Positions 30,448 to 40,377 of a DNA stretch of 64,000 nt are shown here, piece by piece. The first letter of the stretch is position 1; each line of letters begins with the position of its first letter. The stretch comes from Torymus aiolomorphi (lineage: Eukaryota; Arthropoda; Insecta; Hymenoptera; Torymidae). Below the pieces are notes generated by a model. It was not told the DNA's origin. It did no database searches and saw only the letters and a list, made by a program, of their open reading frames with translations. The translations under genes and the position numbers were made by a program. The DNA is taken from assembly GCA_036365515.1 (NCBI GenBank), contig CM070874.1, forward strand, positions 162,956,797 to 163,020,796, in the 5' to 3' direction.

Positions 30448-31878
30448 TTACTCTCGGTCGCTGATGTGAGCTGGGGGCGGGCGTGTGGCCGTGTTTACCT
30501 GCCCCTTGGCCGTTTCCCTGCTGGTTTCCGGCAGCATTGGGGTTGCGGTCGCTTCCCTTTGCTCGTTGCCGTAACCCCTTCGGTACTCTGGCCTTTGTGG
30601 AGGTCCATTACTCCTTGGACTTGGCGGCCTAGCCTGGTGGGTCGCGCTACTACCCCCACTAGGCTGATTATTACTTTGCCCGCCTTCCCGCTGCCTGTTC
30701 TCCCAATTATTCTTTTTCTTGGGCTTCTTGAACGACTGTGGGTTTGGCGTTTGCCCACTATTTCCGTCGGTGCCTTTCTTTGTCAAGCTTGACAAACACT
30801 CGGCCATCACCCGACGGAACATAGCCTCGAGGCTTTGTCGAGGCTCCTGCTGTTGTTGCCCCATCGCCGCCACTCCTGGATTCTGCTTTTTCCGCTGATC
30901 CGTGGTTGGCTCTGTAGGTACGTAGGCAAACTCTGGCAAGTAAGTCCGCTCTGGCGGTGGTGGCGAGTGATACACCTTATCTGCCGCGAGCGCTAATTCG
31001 GCCTCCCGGGCTAAATCCAGGAGCCCTCGGTAATCCGTAATTTGATTACGCATCACCATTTTTTGTAGTTCTGGCCGCATGTTCCGGTGCAACATGTCCA
31101 ATTGTTGGGGCATGCTAGGCACCGGAACTAACTTGAGAATCAAGGCTTGCAGATTCACTACGTAATCTCTCATGAGTTCGTTTCTGCCTTGAGTCCTCGC
31201 GTTTATCTCCGCTAGGATTCGCTGTTGATGGCCCCTGTCACCGCCATACATGTGTATTATGGCCTCTTGGAAGTCTTGCCAAGATCGCCACGTATGACGG
31301 TTACTCCTATACCAGGTGGCCGCTACTCCACTCAGGAGCTCTGACAATGACGAGAGTACTTCGTCGTACGTCAGATTTGCTAGAGCTCGACATTCCTCTA
31401 CTCTCGTGAGGAATAACTCGACGCTCTGCTCCTTCAAGGACCCAGAGAACTTGATGTGCCATTTCCTTACGATTTGGCCAACATCACGGTTCGTCTGTTG
31501 AGGCACGTACGTCTGCCTCGTAGACTGGTCCAGTGTAGCGCTCACCCCCGCCTGACGCTGTGTAGGATTTCTTCCGCTATTCCTCCTAGCGTCCCTTGGC
31601 GATTCAGTATTGGGGCTGCTGCTGTCAAAATTCACATATGTGAACGTGTCCTGAAAGTTCACATGTGGTGATCCTCGTCCCCTGGCCGCACTCGGTAGTT
31701 GGACTCCCTCCAAGCGCGTGCTTGAGGGTGGGTGTCGAGCTTCTTGGAGTATTCGCACACTCTCTTTGAGCTCTTCCACCTCTTTGACGAGTCTATGGAT
31801 CACCGACAGCAGCTGTTCTGAGACTACGTTATCTCCCACAGCAATCCCTGCGGTACGCTGTTCCCCGCACTTGGCCAC
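30448..31878 (-). CDS. gag: Inner gypsy Gag
   Basis: 476 codons. Residues about 20-45 form a leucine-rich coiled coil (LLSVIHRLVKEVEELKESV). Residues about 138-290 are a retrotransposon gag domain (KWHIKFSGSL..., VELFLTRVEECRALA, AATWYRSNRHTW, FQEAIIHMYG, MRPELQKMVM). The C-terminal third is Gln/Pro/Arg/Gly-rich and contains no CCHC zinc knuckle. It overlaps the polyglutamine ORF by 55 bases in a different frame and is separated from protease by 10 bases and a frame change. Confidence 0.85.
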   Translation of the reverse strand: MAKCGEQRTAGIAVGDNVVSEQLLSVIHRLVKEVEELKESVRILQEARHPPSSTRLEGVQLPSAARGRGSPHVNFQDTFTYVNFDSSSPNTESPRDARRNSGRNPTQRQAGVSATLDQSTRQTYVPQQTNRDVGQIVRKWHIKFSGSLKEQSVELFLTRVEECRALANLTYDEVLSSLSELLSGVAATWYRSNRHTWRSWQDFQEAIIHMYGGDRGHQQRILAEINARTQGRNELMRDYVVNLQALILKLVPVPSMPQQLDMLHRNMRPELQKMVMRNQITDYRGLLDLAREAELALAADKVYHSPPPPERTYLPEFAYVPTEPTTDQRKKQNPGVAAMGQQQQEPRQSLEAMFRRVMAECLSSLTKKGTDGNSGQTPNPQSFKKPKKKNNWENRQREGGQSNNQPSGGSSATHQARPPSPRSNGPPQRPEYRRGYGNEQREATATPMLPETSRETAKGQVNTATRPPPAHISDRE

Positions 31879-32843
31879 TCAAAACTCTGTGGCTGCGGTG
31901 GACTTCGCGTTTGCTGCCAGAACGCGTGCTGCCCATTTTGTGCCGACAACGACTCTTGTTCTTGACTCCGCCGGAATTGTCGTTGCCTGCGCTGCTCTTC
32001 TAGCAACGCCTGCTGTCGCTGCTGCTCTTGATGCTTTCGCTGTTGCTGCCGCTGCTGCTCCTGCTGTTGTTGCTGTTGCTGCCGTCGCTGCTGCTCCATC
32101 TGCTGCTGCTGTTGCATTTGTTGCTGCTGCATTTGCTGCTGCTGCATTTGCTGCTGTTGCAGTTGCTGCTGCTGCATTTGCTGCTGCTGCAGTTGTTGCT
32201 GTTGAAGCTGTTGCTGTTGGAGCTGTCCCTCGGCTTTGGCTGGAGATGTCCCGGTGGGTGCTGCAGAGCTCAATATCTCTGTCCCGGAACCCTCCTGGCC
32301 GTTTGCCTCATCCGCTGGCTCCACCACTGCATTATGTGCTTGTTGTGGAGCGTTCATCCTCCGAGACTCCGAGAGTTTTTGCATCACTATCGGGTCATCA
32401 AGGAGCGTAATGAACGGGTGCGGTTGGTCTGGATCAGTATTGGGATCCACAATAGTCGACCCAGATTTGTTCATCAACGTTAAGTCGATGAACGCCCTTC
32501 GGGACTGCTCGCGTTTAGCAAACGCTTGCTTCTCCGACAGCTCCGGCTCTGGCACGAAATCGGCGGCACTGTAATCGCCCATAAGCCACTTGATCGTTGT
32601 CAGCATATTCACTGATTGCAGATCTGACTGCTGCAGACCAAGGGCTTGCATGGCCTCGATAATTTCCTCTTCGGGCTGTGTATACGCCCAATTGAGTATC
32701 GCAGATTCCGCAAACTGCGATGATCGGGCCATGGTGTCAATTGGCTGTGCGCTTCCCCACGAACTTATTTTACTAGCGCGAGTAGTATCCGGATTGATGG
32801 CAGAGAGAGTTTGCCTTTTCAACCCGTGAGCTAGCTTTTTCAA
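31824..32843 (-). CDS. Polyglutamine ORF ahead of gag
   Basis: 339 codons. The N-terminal third looks globular (SAILNWAYTQPEEEIIEAMQALGLQQSDL..., LTTIKWLMGDY), with a helix-turn-helix length similar to the SAP-like part of the outer element's ORF1. The middle is acidic. The C-terminal half is a Gln tract with Leu/Met interruptions (about 32040-32225). The plus-strand Leu-, Ala- and Val-rich frames over this tract are shadows. An alternative start is MARSSQFAESAIL. It may be a matrix-like first part of Gag produced separately or by frameshifting. The long Gln tract is unusual for this position and might drive self-association (inference). Confidence 0.65.
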   Translation of the reverse strand: MKKLAHGLKRQTLSAINPDTTRASKISSWGSAQPIDTMARSSQFAESAILNWAYTQPEEEIIEAMQALGLQQSDLQSVNMLTTIKWLMGDYSAADFVPEPELSEKQAFAKREQSRRAFIDLTLMNKSGSTIVDPNTDPDQPHPFITLLDDPIVMQKLSESRRMNAPQQAHNAVVEPADEANGQEGSGTEILSSAAPTGTSPAKAEGQLQQQQLQQQQLQQQQMQQQQLQQQQMQQQQMQQQQMQQQQQMEQQRRQQQQQQQEQQRQQQRKHQEQQRQQALLEEQRRQRQFRRSQEQESLSAQNGQHAFWQQTRSPPQPQSFEWPSAGNSVPQGLLWEIT

Positions 32844-33679
32844 TGCGAACCCGGGTTACTTTCTAAGAGCTACGGTAGTTGCTCTTAACCTCGATAATGT
32901 ACGAGGATTTCCCGTATGCGGCTCTAAAAAAAATAAAAGCTATTTCTGTAAGTAATTACGATTTGTAATTAATTACGCTCCACTACTCGCACTTGTAATT
33001 TTAAAATAAATATATGTGAAAAAAAATATATATATATATGTGTCAAAACGGACAATATCACCAAAAACACAAAAAAATAAATACAATTTTCACCTAAAAA
33101 AAAAAAACAATTTTTAAGTTCGAGGGGATTTTTGTGCTCGAGTTTTTACTCGGGCGCACAGTCAACTTTTTGTTCCGAGAGTGCTTGCCGACTTTCTCTC
33201 GATCTTCTTCTAACTGCACGATAAAAGAAAAAAAAAAATTTTATTTTTCGCCCAAAAAAAAAAAAATAATTCGTATCGGAAATACGAGAGGACGAGAAGA
33301 ACAAAAAATTTTCGAGACGAGAAAAAAATTAATTAAAAAATTTATTATCGCTAAAAAAAAATTTTGTCGTTAAAAAAATTTAATTGTTATTAAAAAAAAC
33401 TTTAATTGTTAACAATAATTCCTCAACGCGCCAAAAATTCCGCGATCAATATCTCTCCTCGTCGGCACACTAGGTCGAGGGTTATTGGCTATCGCACGCC
33501 TAACCTCTCGACCGCACTCTCGCAACAGCACGGCTGTGTCACGCACACGCACACACGCGCCTACGAGCTGCGGCACGAAGAGCCTTTGTTTGCAGCTTAC
33601 GCTCAGCTACGCTGCTGAGCTTCTTCGCGCCAAGCTTCGCCGCGAATCACGTACGCGCCGCAGGTCCTTCTCCACCCCC
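32844..33679 (-). other. Leader of inner gypsy element
   Basis: Very AT-rich (32920-33420) untranslated leader. A frame rich in Lys/Phe on the plus strand is compositional. CGTAAGC on the minus strand near 33595 is a possible splice donor for the third ORF. Confidence 0.5.
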
Positions 33680-33697
33680 AAAACGTTGTGGCGCCAG
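33679..33697 (-). promoter_or_regulatory. Primer binding site
   Basis: On the minus strand, one base after the 5' LTR, TGGCGCCACAACGTTTTGG follows. TGG pairs with the CCA end of a tRNA, as expected at this place. I do not assign the tRNA. Confidence 0.65.
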
Positions 33698-33698
33698 T

Positions 33699-34773
33699 TG
33701 TAACGGGATGGCTAGTCGGGGAAAATCCCAACAAGCCACAGGCCAGCAATGCCCTAGAACACGGTGCCGCGGGTGTCAGACTAAAATGACTTGCCCGGGG
33801 ATCTGCTCCTGGAATCCCGAAAACAACGCGAAGATCGCACACGAACTTCGCTTTCCAACTAATTCGATCGCTGAGTGAAAAGCGCGCGCTCGAAGAGTAA
33901 AGCGCGCGGCCGCTATGCTCAGATATGAAAACGACCGGCGGAGTCGTTTTCCCGCGGAGGCGGCGGTATCCGGGAGAAAGACAGGTTGTAATGAACAACG
34001 TGACGAGTAACTAGATATCACAATATATTCACAATCACTAATCTCTACAAGCACAACGCGAGTACTGATTAGAACAAAGAGTTAGTTCGCGCGCGACCGT
34101 TAATATTCAAACGCGCGAACTACACGGCGCGCGGCGAAGCTGCTAATTTCGCGCGCGGTGTTAAAGTACGGCGGACTGACACACACCCCCACGTACACGG
34201 CACAGAAGGCTTGCACGGGGCGATTTCCGTGCGAGCCTTTACAATGAACCCGCGAGAGGAGAGTAGAAAACTTACGTTAGGAAGGAGCAGCCGGTGCACT
34301 CGTCTCTCTCTCTCGCTCCCTGTCGTTCGCACAGCAGTTGCGCTCTCTCTCTCTCTCTCTTTCGCTGTATTGGGTCGGCAGGCGGGCTGGCTGCCGGCTC
34401 CTCGCTCGCAGGCTCGTTCTGCTCGTGGCACACGCTACGCGGTATCGCTCTCTCTCTGTCTCTCTTGTGCGCGCCTCCACTATTTGCGGCGCCTCCACTA
34501 CACTCGCGGGGTCTCACAAAACGATCGAACGGCGTGGACAAGTAAACTCACGAAGAAGGGAGGAGATCCTACTTGCGCGACGGCAGACACGAAGATGGCT
34601 CCCTTTTCTCGCGGGAACCAGTTAGCAGCTTCGCGACGGATGACGGGCATTTTACGCGTCGCGAGACCGATTCGCTACGCGCGGCGCGCCTCGATTCGGC
34701 TGCGCAGGAGTTGCGCGCGCGCGCTCACTACCTTCGCGCGGTAGATTAGAATCGCGGCTAGACACGCGTTACA
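33699..34773 (-). repeat. 5' LTR of inner gypsy element
   Basis: Direct repeat of 24684-25759, 1,075 bp, about 98-99% identical by eye. It should contain the promoter and polyadenylation signals; I could not place a TATA box with confidence. Antisense and sense Arg/Ser/Leu-rich frames are compositional. Confidence 0.92.
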
Positions 34774-34777
34774 ATAT

Positions 34778-35183
34778 ATATATTTGACTGATCCGAAGAT
34801 TTCTCGTATACTATAAGAAGATCGGATTAAGCAGTATAATAAAGTAAACGTCCAGGAAAATATAATTAGATTCATTGAGAATAGGTAAAAATACTTAAAT
34901 AGTTTAAAATTAATATATTTTCCAATTGTTTTGACAAAAGCTTATATTTACAGACAATTTAACTGATAAATCTAGTGACGGTGAATCAGATGTAAAGAAG
35001 ATTAAAGATAAAAGTATAAAGATTAATTATTGTAAAACTTGTGCGTGACTTTAAATGGTACAATAGCAAAAATTACATTAGCATTAATAGCAGTCTTTAA
35101 AAAATATCGATGAATCACAAAATTTTTTACTGTGTAAAAAGAAATCTGTTTTATTGAGGTAATAATTGCATTAGATATTTGTA

Positions 35184-35186
<3 letters not shown>
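34778..35186. other. Interior of the inverted-repeat element
   Basis: AT-rich, no ORF of note. Between the retrotransposon and the right arm; not matched by the left side. Confidence 0.5.
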
Positions 35187-35214
<28 letters not shown>

Positions 35215-35654
35215 TGTGTGTGTGTGTGTGTGCGTGTGTGTGTTTTTAACGCAGAATAGGGATTTTCAACCAAAATTTATGAATCTATTATGGATAAACA
35301 AGCGGTTTGAAACGCCAAAACGTTGAAAAGTCGTGTCTTATGCGTTTAGATTGCGTATATTACGAAACAGTGTCAACATCGTGACTAAAATATTTGTTTT
35401 CAGTGGTAAAGAATACGTCCAAAATGATGTTTTGCGATACAAAAATAAAATTTTCCGTGATTCTGTGACAAATTTTATGCAATTTTTCGAAAAGTTTGCA
35501 TGTGTGCGGCATTATTTTGAGGTTATGTCATAAAAATTTGGATTTTAAACAATTTTTTTCATATTCTAGAAATGCTGTAGATTACGTTAAGCCAAACCCT
35601 ATCCTGATATCTTAAATAGTTCTTGAGATATTTGATTTTGAAACAAAAAAAAAG

Positions 35655-35918
35655 TTCCCACTGTGCGCCGTCTGGAAAGATTGGATGAAACGACTAGACG
35701 CGTTGAGAGATCTTGTTGATCGGCACGTGGATGAGTCACGCCAAAAACAAGAAAAGCATTATAATAGATGTGGGTGTGACGTGAGATTTAGCGTAGGTGA
35801 CAGAGTACTGCGAAAGACGCACTTCCTTTCAGACGCGGCTAAAAGGTTTAACGCGAAACTTGCACCGAAGTTTGAGGGACCTTTCGAGATAACCGTGATA
35901 TTATCACCCACCGTTTAA
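35655..35918 (+). pseudogene. pol: Outer gypsy integrase tail (continuation after the insertion)
   Basis: Starts with a VWKDWM-like stretch before the first Met at 35685. MKRLDALRDLVDRHVDESRQ..., KHYNR, FSVGDRVLRK, AKLAPKFEGPFEIT form the segment that follows the integrase core in gypsy elements, including the GPF module. The inner element has the same motifs in order (DKLRELHVRA, KYYDAHRR, GDRVWRE, LAPKYAGPYTI). It completes the pol interrupted at 24198, which shows that the 11.4-kb block is an insertion. Confidence 0.75.
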
Positions 35919-36049
35919 GTGTGAGGTCAGGGGCAGATGTGGAACCGTAGAATAGCAAAGGTGTATGTTACAGAACTTGAGCGATACTTACCCTCACGCA
36001 CTGGAGGTAATCGAATTAGGAATAAGGTAATAAAATGTGTGCTTGTGTA

Positions 36050-36230
36050 TTTGTTTCAGCAACCAAAAATGAGTCAACAGCATGAGGTGCAATAAGGCCG
36101 CCGTGGCTACCACATGACGGAGCCCGAAATGTCACCACCAACGGACGCCATCAGAATGACCCCGCAGGTTGAATTAGAGTTTGTGGGCACTGGCTCTCAC
36201 CAGGTAGTTCTCGCGTAACACCTTCAACCA
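36050..36230 (+). pseudogene. Remnant of a spliced third ORF in the outer gypsy
   Basis: TTTGTTTCAG (acceptor at 36058-36059) is followed after nine bases by an ATG; the frame stops after eight codons, then coding-like sequence resumes (MTEPEMSPPTDAIRM...) until the 150-bp repeat begins. Compare the acceptor and third ORF of the inner element. No 3' LTR is present; the element is truncated here. Confidence 0.35.
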
Positions 36231-36655
36231 CCCCCTTTCGCCCCATAAAATCGCAAAAAAAATTGAATTCAGCCGTTTTTGATATCGACAATAATTTTTT
36301 GTTGGAATACAACTTCTAACATGCAGGGTAGCTACGAAAAAATTGGCATCGCTGCAAACACAGCGGAACACCCTCAAACTACTCCTATTTGTTCTATAAA
36401 ATCGTAAAAAATTCTAATTCCGCCGTTTTTCACATAGCCAATAATTTCATTGTTCGATACAATTTCTAGCATGCAGGGTAGCTACCAAAAAATTGGCATC
36501 GCTGCAAACACCGCGGAACAGCCCGCACTACCCCTATTTGTTCTGTAAAATAGTAAAAAATTCTAATTTCGCCGTTTTTCAGATAGCCAATAATTTCATT
36601 GTTGGATACAATTTCTAGCATTCAGAGTAGCTACCAAAAAAATAGCAACACTGCA
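36231..36655. repeat. Tandem repeat, about 150-bp unit, three copies
   Basis: Landmark CC(T/C)(A/T)TTTG...TAAAATCG recurs at 36234, 36384 and 36533 (periods 150 and 149). Each unit holds a GCCGTTTTT.A.AT...CCAATAATTTCATTGTT core and ends GCTAC..AAAAATTGGCATCGCTGCAAACAC..CGGAACA. Copies two and three are closest. Confidence 0.8.
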
Positions 36656-36883
36656 AGCTCGATATGTAAGCTGCATATACGTACAAGCTGCATATTGTTC
36701 CAATTATGAGTTTCAGATCTTCATGTGTGATCCCCACAAAAACGTGTTCAATGGTTGTAGAGTCAGTGGTTATGATGAAAGAGTTGATTTATTTCCAGAC
36801 AGCGACTAAGATTCCTCCAACTCTAGTTAACGTTGAGCGATTACTTCCTCTATTCATTCTATACACCTTATAGTTGTCAAGTC
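36656..36883. other. No gene seen
   Basis: Spacer between the tandem repeat and the palindromic cluster. Confidence 0.5.
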
Positions 36884-38648
36884 TAAGCTCGACTCAGAGA
36901 AAAAAGAAAGCTGTGTCTACCGGAAAGTTCGGTACAGGGAACCGAATTACTTCGATTTGGCATATCCGGTAGTAGCTACCGAACATACTTCGGTAATAGC
37001 TAATGCGTTGCCTGTAGTACTATTAATGACTTATATGCAAATCCTCTGTTATTATTTGAAAGTTTATTTAAAATGTTTATGTTAAATTTTTTATCTAATT
37101 AACAAAAGTACTCCAAAGTTATAATAAATGGTAACATTTTAGTGATAAAAAAAGATAGAAAGTATAACTTTATGTTATTAAGATTTTAAGAGGTTATTTT
37201 AGGAAATTATAATCGGACAACAGACGAGCCATTCCTCTTATGAGCTAATATTTCTTTTTTCCTTAAACGAGGGCGAGCTGTATTTCGATAGTCGATGATA
37301 TCGATCGCAAATGTCTTAGAAAGTCTCATAAGAGGCAAAATAATGAAAAAAACAGAATTGATAAGATGGTAAGAATTTTTGTAAAATGAAATATATGTAA
37401 AAGATGTTAAATGACGTTTCGTCCTCGGTACTACTTGGTGGAATCATCAGGAATAGCCAGGTAGACCTTCTCTGTTGGAAAAAGTTGATAGAAGTCGATA
37501 AGATTTCTTATCGACTTGAATGGGGAATCTTAATTCCTTTTTCTGTATTAGAAATTGATAAAATGCGATAAAATCGATATAAGTCAATATAAGCCAATAG
37601 AACTATACGAAAAATCACAATTGAAATTGGTGGAATTTCAAGATGGTCTTTTTATTGCTTTCAATTGTAATTTTATTTATTGATTTCAATTGTAATTTTT
37701 CTTATAGATTTTTATCGACTTATATTGACTTATATCGATTCTCTCGCATTTTATCAATTTCTAATACAGAAAATGGAATTAAGATTCACCATTCAAGTCG
37801 ATAAGAAATTTTATCGACTTCAATGGCGAGTCTTATTGATTTCTATTGATTTCTATCAACTTTTTGCGGCAGGGTTTATTCGACGTCAAGGACATAAATG
37901 ACTATGGCCAATTTATAGATCCAAAAGAAAGTTTTATTTGTGGGTGCAAAAAAGTCGTAGCCACCTAGTGATGAGATGGTTGAAACTGGGAATTGGCATG
38001 TTTATAGTCCCATATGCCTTATAATAATTTAAGAAGTGTTATTAGACGCTCGCGATATAAAGTTTTTTTTAGGAAATTATAATCGGACAACAGACGAGCC
38101 ATTCCTCTTATGAGCTAATATTTCCTCTTATGAGCTACAAACAAAACTTTCTTTTGGATCTATAAATTGGCCATAGTTATTTATCATTTTGACGTCGAAT
38201 AAAGGTCTACCTGGCTATTCCTGATGAGTCCACCAAGTAATACCGAGGACGAAACATCATTTAACATTAAACATATATTTCATTTTTTAAAAATTCTTAC
38301 CATCTTATTAATTCTGTTTTTTTCATTATTTTGCCTCTTATGAGAATTTCTAAGAAATTTGCGATCGATATCATCGACTGTCGAAATACAGCTCGCCCTC
38401 GTTTCAAGAAAAAAGAAATATTAGCTCATAAGAGGAATGGCTCGTCTGTTGTCCGATTATAACTTCCTAAAAAACTTTATATCACGACCGTCTAATAACA
38501 CTTCTTAAATTTAAGAGGTTATGTTTACTATAGACAAACCGGTCTAGTCCGGTAGTGGCTACCGAAGTCTCTGGTTCAGCGCACCGAATAATGTGCGGTT
38601 GACGTAACTTTGCCCTGTCCAGTGCTCTTAACTTTTCTCTCTCAGTGT
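36884..38648. mobile_element. Nested palindromic elements
   Basis: Outer ends: CTCAGAGAAAAAAGAAAG (about 36890) against CTGAGAGAGAAAAGTTAAG (reverse of about 38640), with weaker CCGGTAGT.GCTACCGAA pairs inside. Middle: 37185-37469 plus 37875-37945 form one arm, 38142-38475 the inverted other arm (CGGACAACAGACGAGCC, ACGAGGGCGAGCTGTATTTCG, AATAGCCAGGTAGACC). A third, direct fragment of the arm end lies at 38025-38110. Innermost is a separate palindrome, 37470-37874. No ORF is conserved; all are non-autonomous foldback-type elements. Confidence 0.6.
37470..37874. mobile_element. Small palindromic element inserted in the left arm
   Basis: Begins CTCTGTTGGAAAAAGTTGATAGAA; the reversed right end reads CCCTGCCGCAAAAAGTTGATAGAA. 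The arms are purine-rich (GATAGAAGTCGATAAGA). The reversed right arm of the host element reads through GACCTTTATTCG without it, while the left arm has GACCTT, the insertion, then TTTATTCG, so a TT duplication borders it. Confidence 0.65.
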
Positions 38649-38863
38649 AATAATAAACTATAATATTTAGTAGGGTAGTGAGGTGGTTGAGAGAGCTTCT
38701 CAGCTGTGATAGTTTGCGTACTATTGATCTTACATTCTGATAATAGATGGAGATATTTACACTATTTATTTGTTGCTTTAAGAGTGCAGATTCGCTGTGT
38801 AGATTTTTGGATATCTTACATCATTATTTGAGTCACATAAATTCGGGATGTTGTTGATGAATT

Positions 38864-39112
38864 TTAAATGCAGAGTATTGTCTGGATTTTTAAGGTTATG
38901 ATTATTGCTTCTCTGAATACTCTAAATGTTGTTCGATGCAGTCTTGATTTGTCCGTAGATACCTTCATTCCTTCAGGTAGGGCACTAGCTTTGTTAATAA
39001 CATTAAAAACCTCTTTTCGGGAGTTCAAGGTGATATACAGAGGTCTGATCTTATTTGCTTCAAATTTGCCTATCCGCCTCAATGAATAGTTAGTAAGGTC
39101 ACTTAGGCACAA
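38864..39112 (-). pseudogene. Fragment of a non-LTR retrotransposon ORF1-like protein
   Basis: 82 codons with RRIGKFEANKIRPLYITLNSRKEVFNVINKASALPEGMKVSTDKS. The series R(I/L)GK...K.RPL.(V/I)....(K/R)..V..V......LP..M.VS.D...... is common in ORF1-type proteins of insect non-LTR elements. No reverse transcriptase lies beside it. From memory of the family pattern; isolated fragment. Confidence 0.45.
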
Positions 39113-40143
39113 AATCCCTGCAATGTTAGATACTATACATATTATAAATTTAATTTGAATTCAGTTTCATTGCTCATGCATGTTATTTAATTCAATTATT
39201 TATAAAAAATCACTAGAAAAAATATAAAATATTCAATTCACATGAAAAATGAGTATAATATTAATTCATATACATGATATACTTCAATTGTTAGACAAAT
39301 TCATTTCTAATTTGATAAAAACTACTTTTCAGGTAAATTATTTGTTTCAATATCTCTGGCCTTGTATTCCTATGAATTAATGTATTTATGTGTTTTTCTT
39401 TACAGGCACACATTAATATATTGGAGGATTATTTTGCTTAATACTCCTTTATTGTTATCTTGTGACCTTTATTGTTGACAATATTTAAAGTCTGCAAAAT
39501 AATCTCTTAGAAGTGATTACAATTACCTAAATATATAACATAGCAATATTTCGAGGCACCTTCATATCAATATGCAAGTGATTGATATGTGAAATCGTAT
39601 ATTATCCAGGCATTCTTATCCAGATTCGCGGTCTAATCAAGACCATATTATGGACTGTGGGTGGAGTGACTCCAGTTTTATGTACGTGGAAGTGATTTGA
39701 TTTAATAGAGCTTGTGTCGATGAGTTTGAAGTCCCTGTAATATTGAGCGTCTGTTTTAAAATATAAGAGCTCATTAGTTTTAATATTAATATTAAATGTG
39801 TCACCATAGTTTCTTTTATGAAAAAGGTAACTCGTGTTTCTTATATTTTTCATTAAATGTTGTTTGTATTCATGCGCTCAATGACTGTATATCTCTGTAA
39901 TACCTACAAATAAATTTTCTCTATAGCTACAAAGTTTTTTAAAGTGTTTTTATAGCTATTTGGAATATAGATATTTTTAGTTCTTAATGAATGTAATATG
40001 CAATGTGATGATAAAGAAAAGAAAATGAATATTAGACGATAAAATCATAAAAATTTGTTAATAAATTTTAATTTTTGTGATATATTATCATTTTTTATCA
40101 TTTTCTAAATAATATCTTGGATTTATTATCAGGTTTCATATAA
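39113..40143. other. No recognised gene; one unassigned ORF
   Basis: AT-rich. A minus-strand frame at 39602-39853 (MKNIRNTSYLFHKRNY...) has no features I recognise and is probably chance or a worn element fragment. Confidence 0.4.
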
Positions 40144-40377
40144 TATTCATTTGAAATATATTTTATCCAAATAGTTACAAAAGTTTAGAAAACATGTTTT
40201 AGCGGTGTTTATGATAATGCCGGGGATCGCTGTGTATGAATAAATATATAAGTACACGGAATGTAGATTAAACTTGCACTTTAAACTTGGCGTTCCCTCT
40301 GAGCGAAACTGAGGTGGAGAGAAGCCGCGAAGCGTCGGATTGCTTAACAAGAAAATGGATGATGTTTTCTTCGTGAC

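Larger units (their letters stand above)
24684..34773 (-). mobile_element. Ty3/gypsy retrotransposon, nearly intact, minus strand
   Basis: About 10.1 kb between two direct LTRs, flanked by ATAT on both sides (24680-24683 and 34774-34777) in AT-rich DNA. Gene order in its own direction: PBS, leader, polyglutamine ORF, gag, protease, pol (RT-RNase H-IN), AT-hook ORF, coiled-coil ORF, G-rich polypurine tract, 3' LTR. The LTRs differ at roughly fifteen positions by eye, so it is young relative to its surroundings. Two breaks are visible: a pro/pol frame change near 30120, which may be natural, and one in-frame TAG in the last ORF. RT-RNase H-IN order and the integrase tail place it in Ty3/gypsy. 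Confidence 0.9.
24199..35608. mobile_element. Inverted-repeat DNA element split by an LTR retrotransposon
   Basis: The left arm (24199 to about 24640) and right arm (about 35187 to 35608) are inverted copies: ATCAGGATGAGGTTAGGCTT on the left against ATCAGGATAGGGTTTGGCTT on the reversed right arm, continuing past TTTCTAGAATATGAAAAAAA to a CGCA/TGCG microsatellite in both arms (24580-24622; 35187-35240). Removing the LTR element 24684-34773 leaves about 1.3 kb without an ORF, i.e. a non-autonomous foldback-type element. It sits inside the outer gypsy pol. The right edge may extend some 40 bases beyond 35608; no target duplication was resolved. Confidence 0.65.

Noticed and set aside
31718..32483. 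Plus-strand Ala/Val- and Leu-rich frames
   Set aside because: Translations of the reverse of the CAG/CAA repeat encoding the polyglutamine tract.
36231..36655. Enhancer array or LTR
   Set aside because: No TG...CA edges, promoter signals or second copy; only the tandem repeat can be supported.
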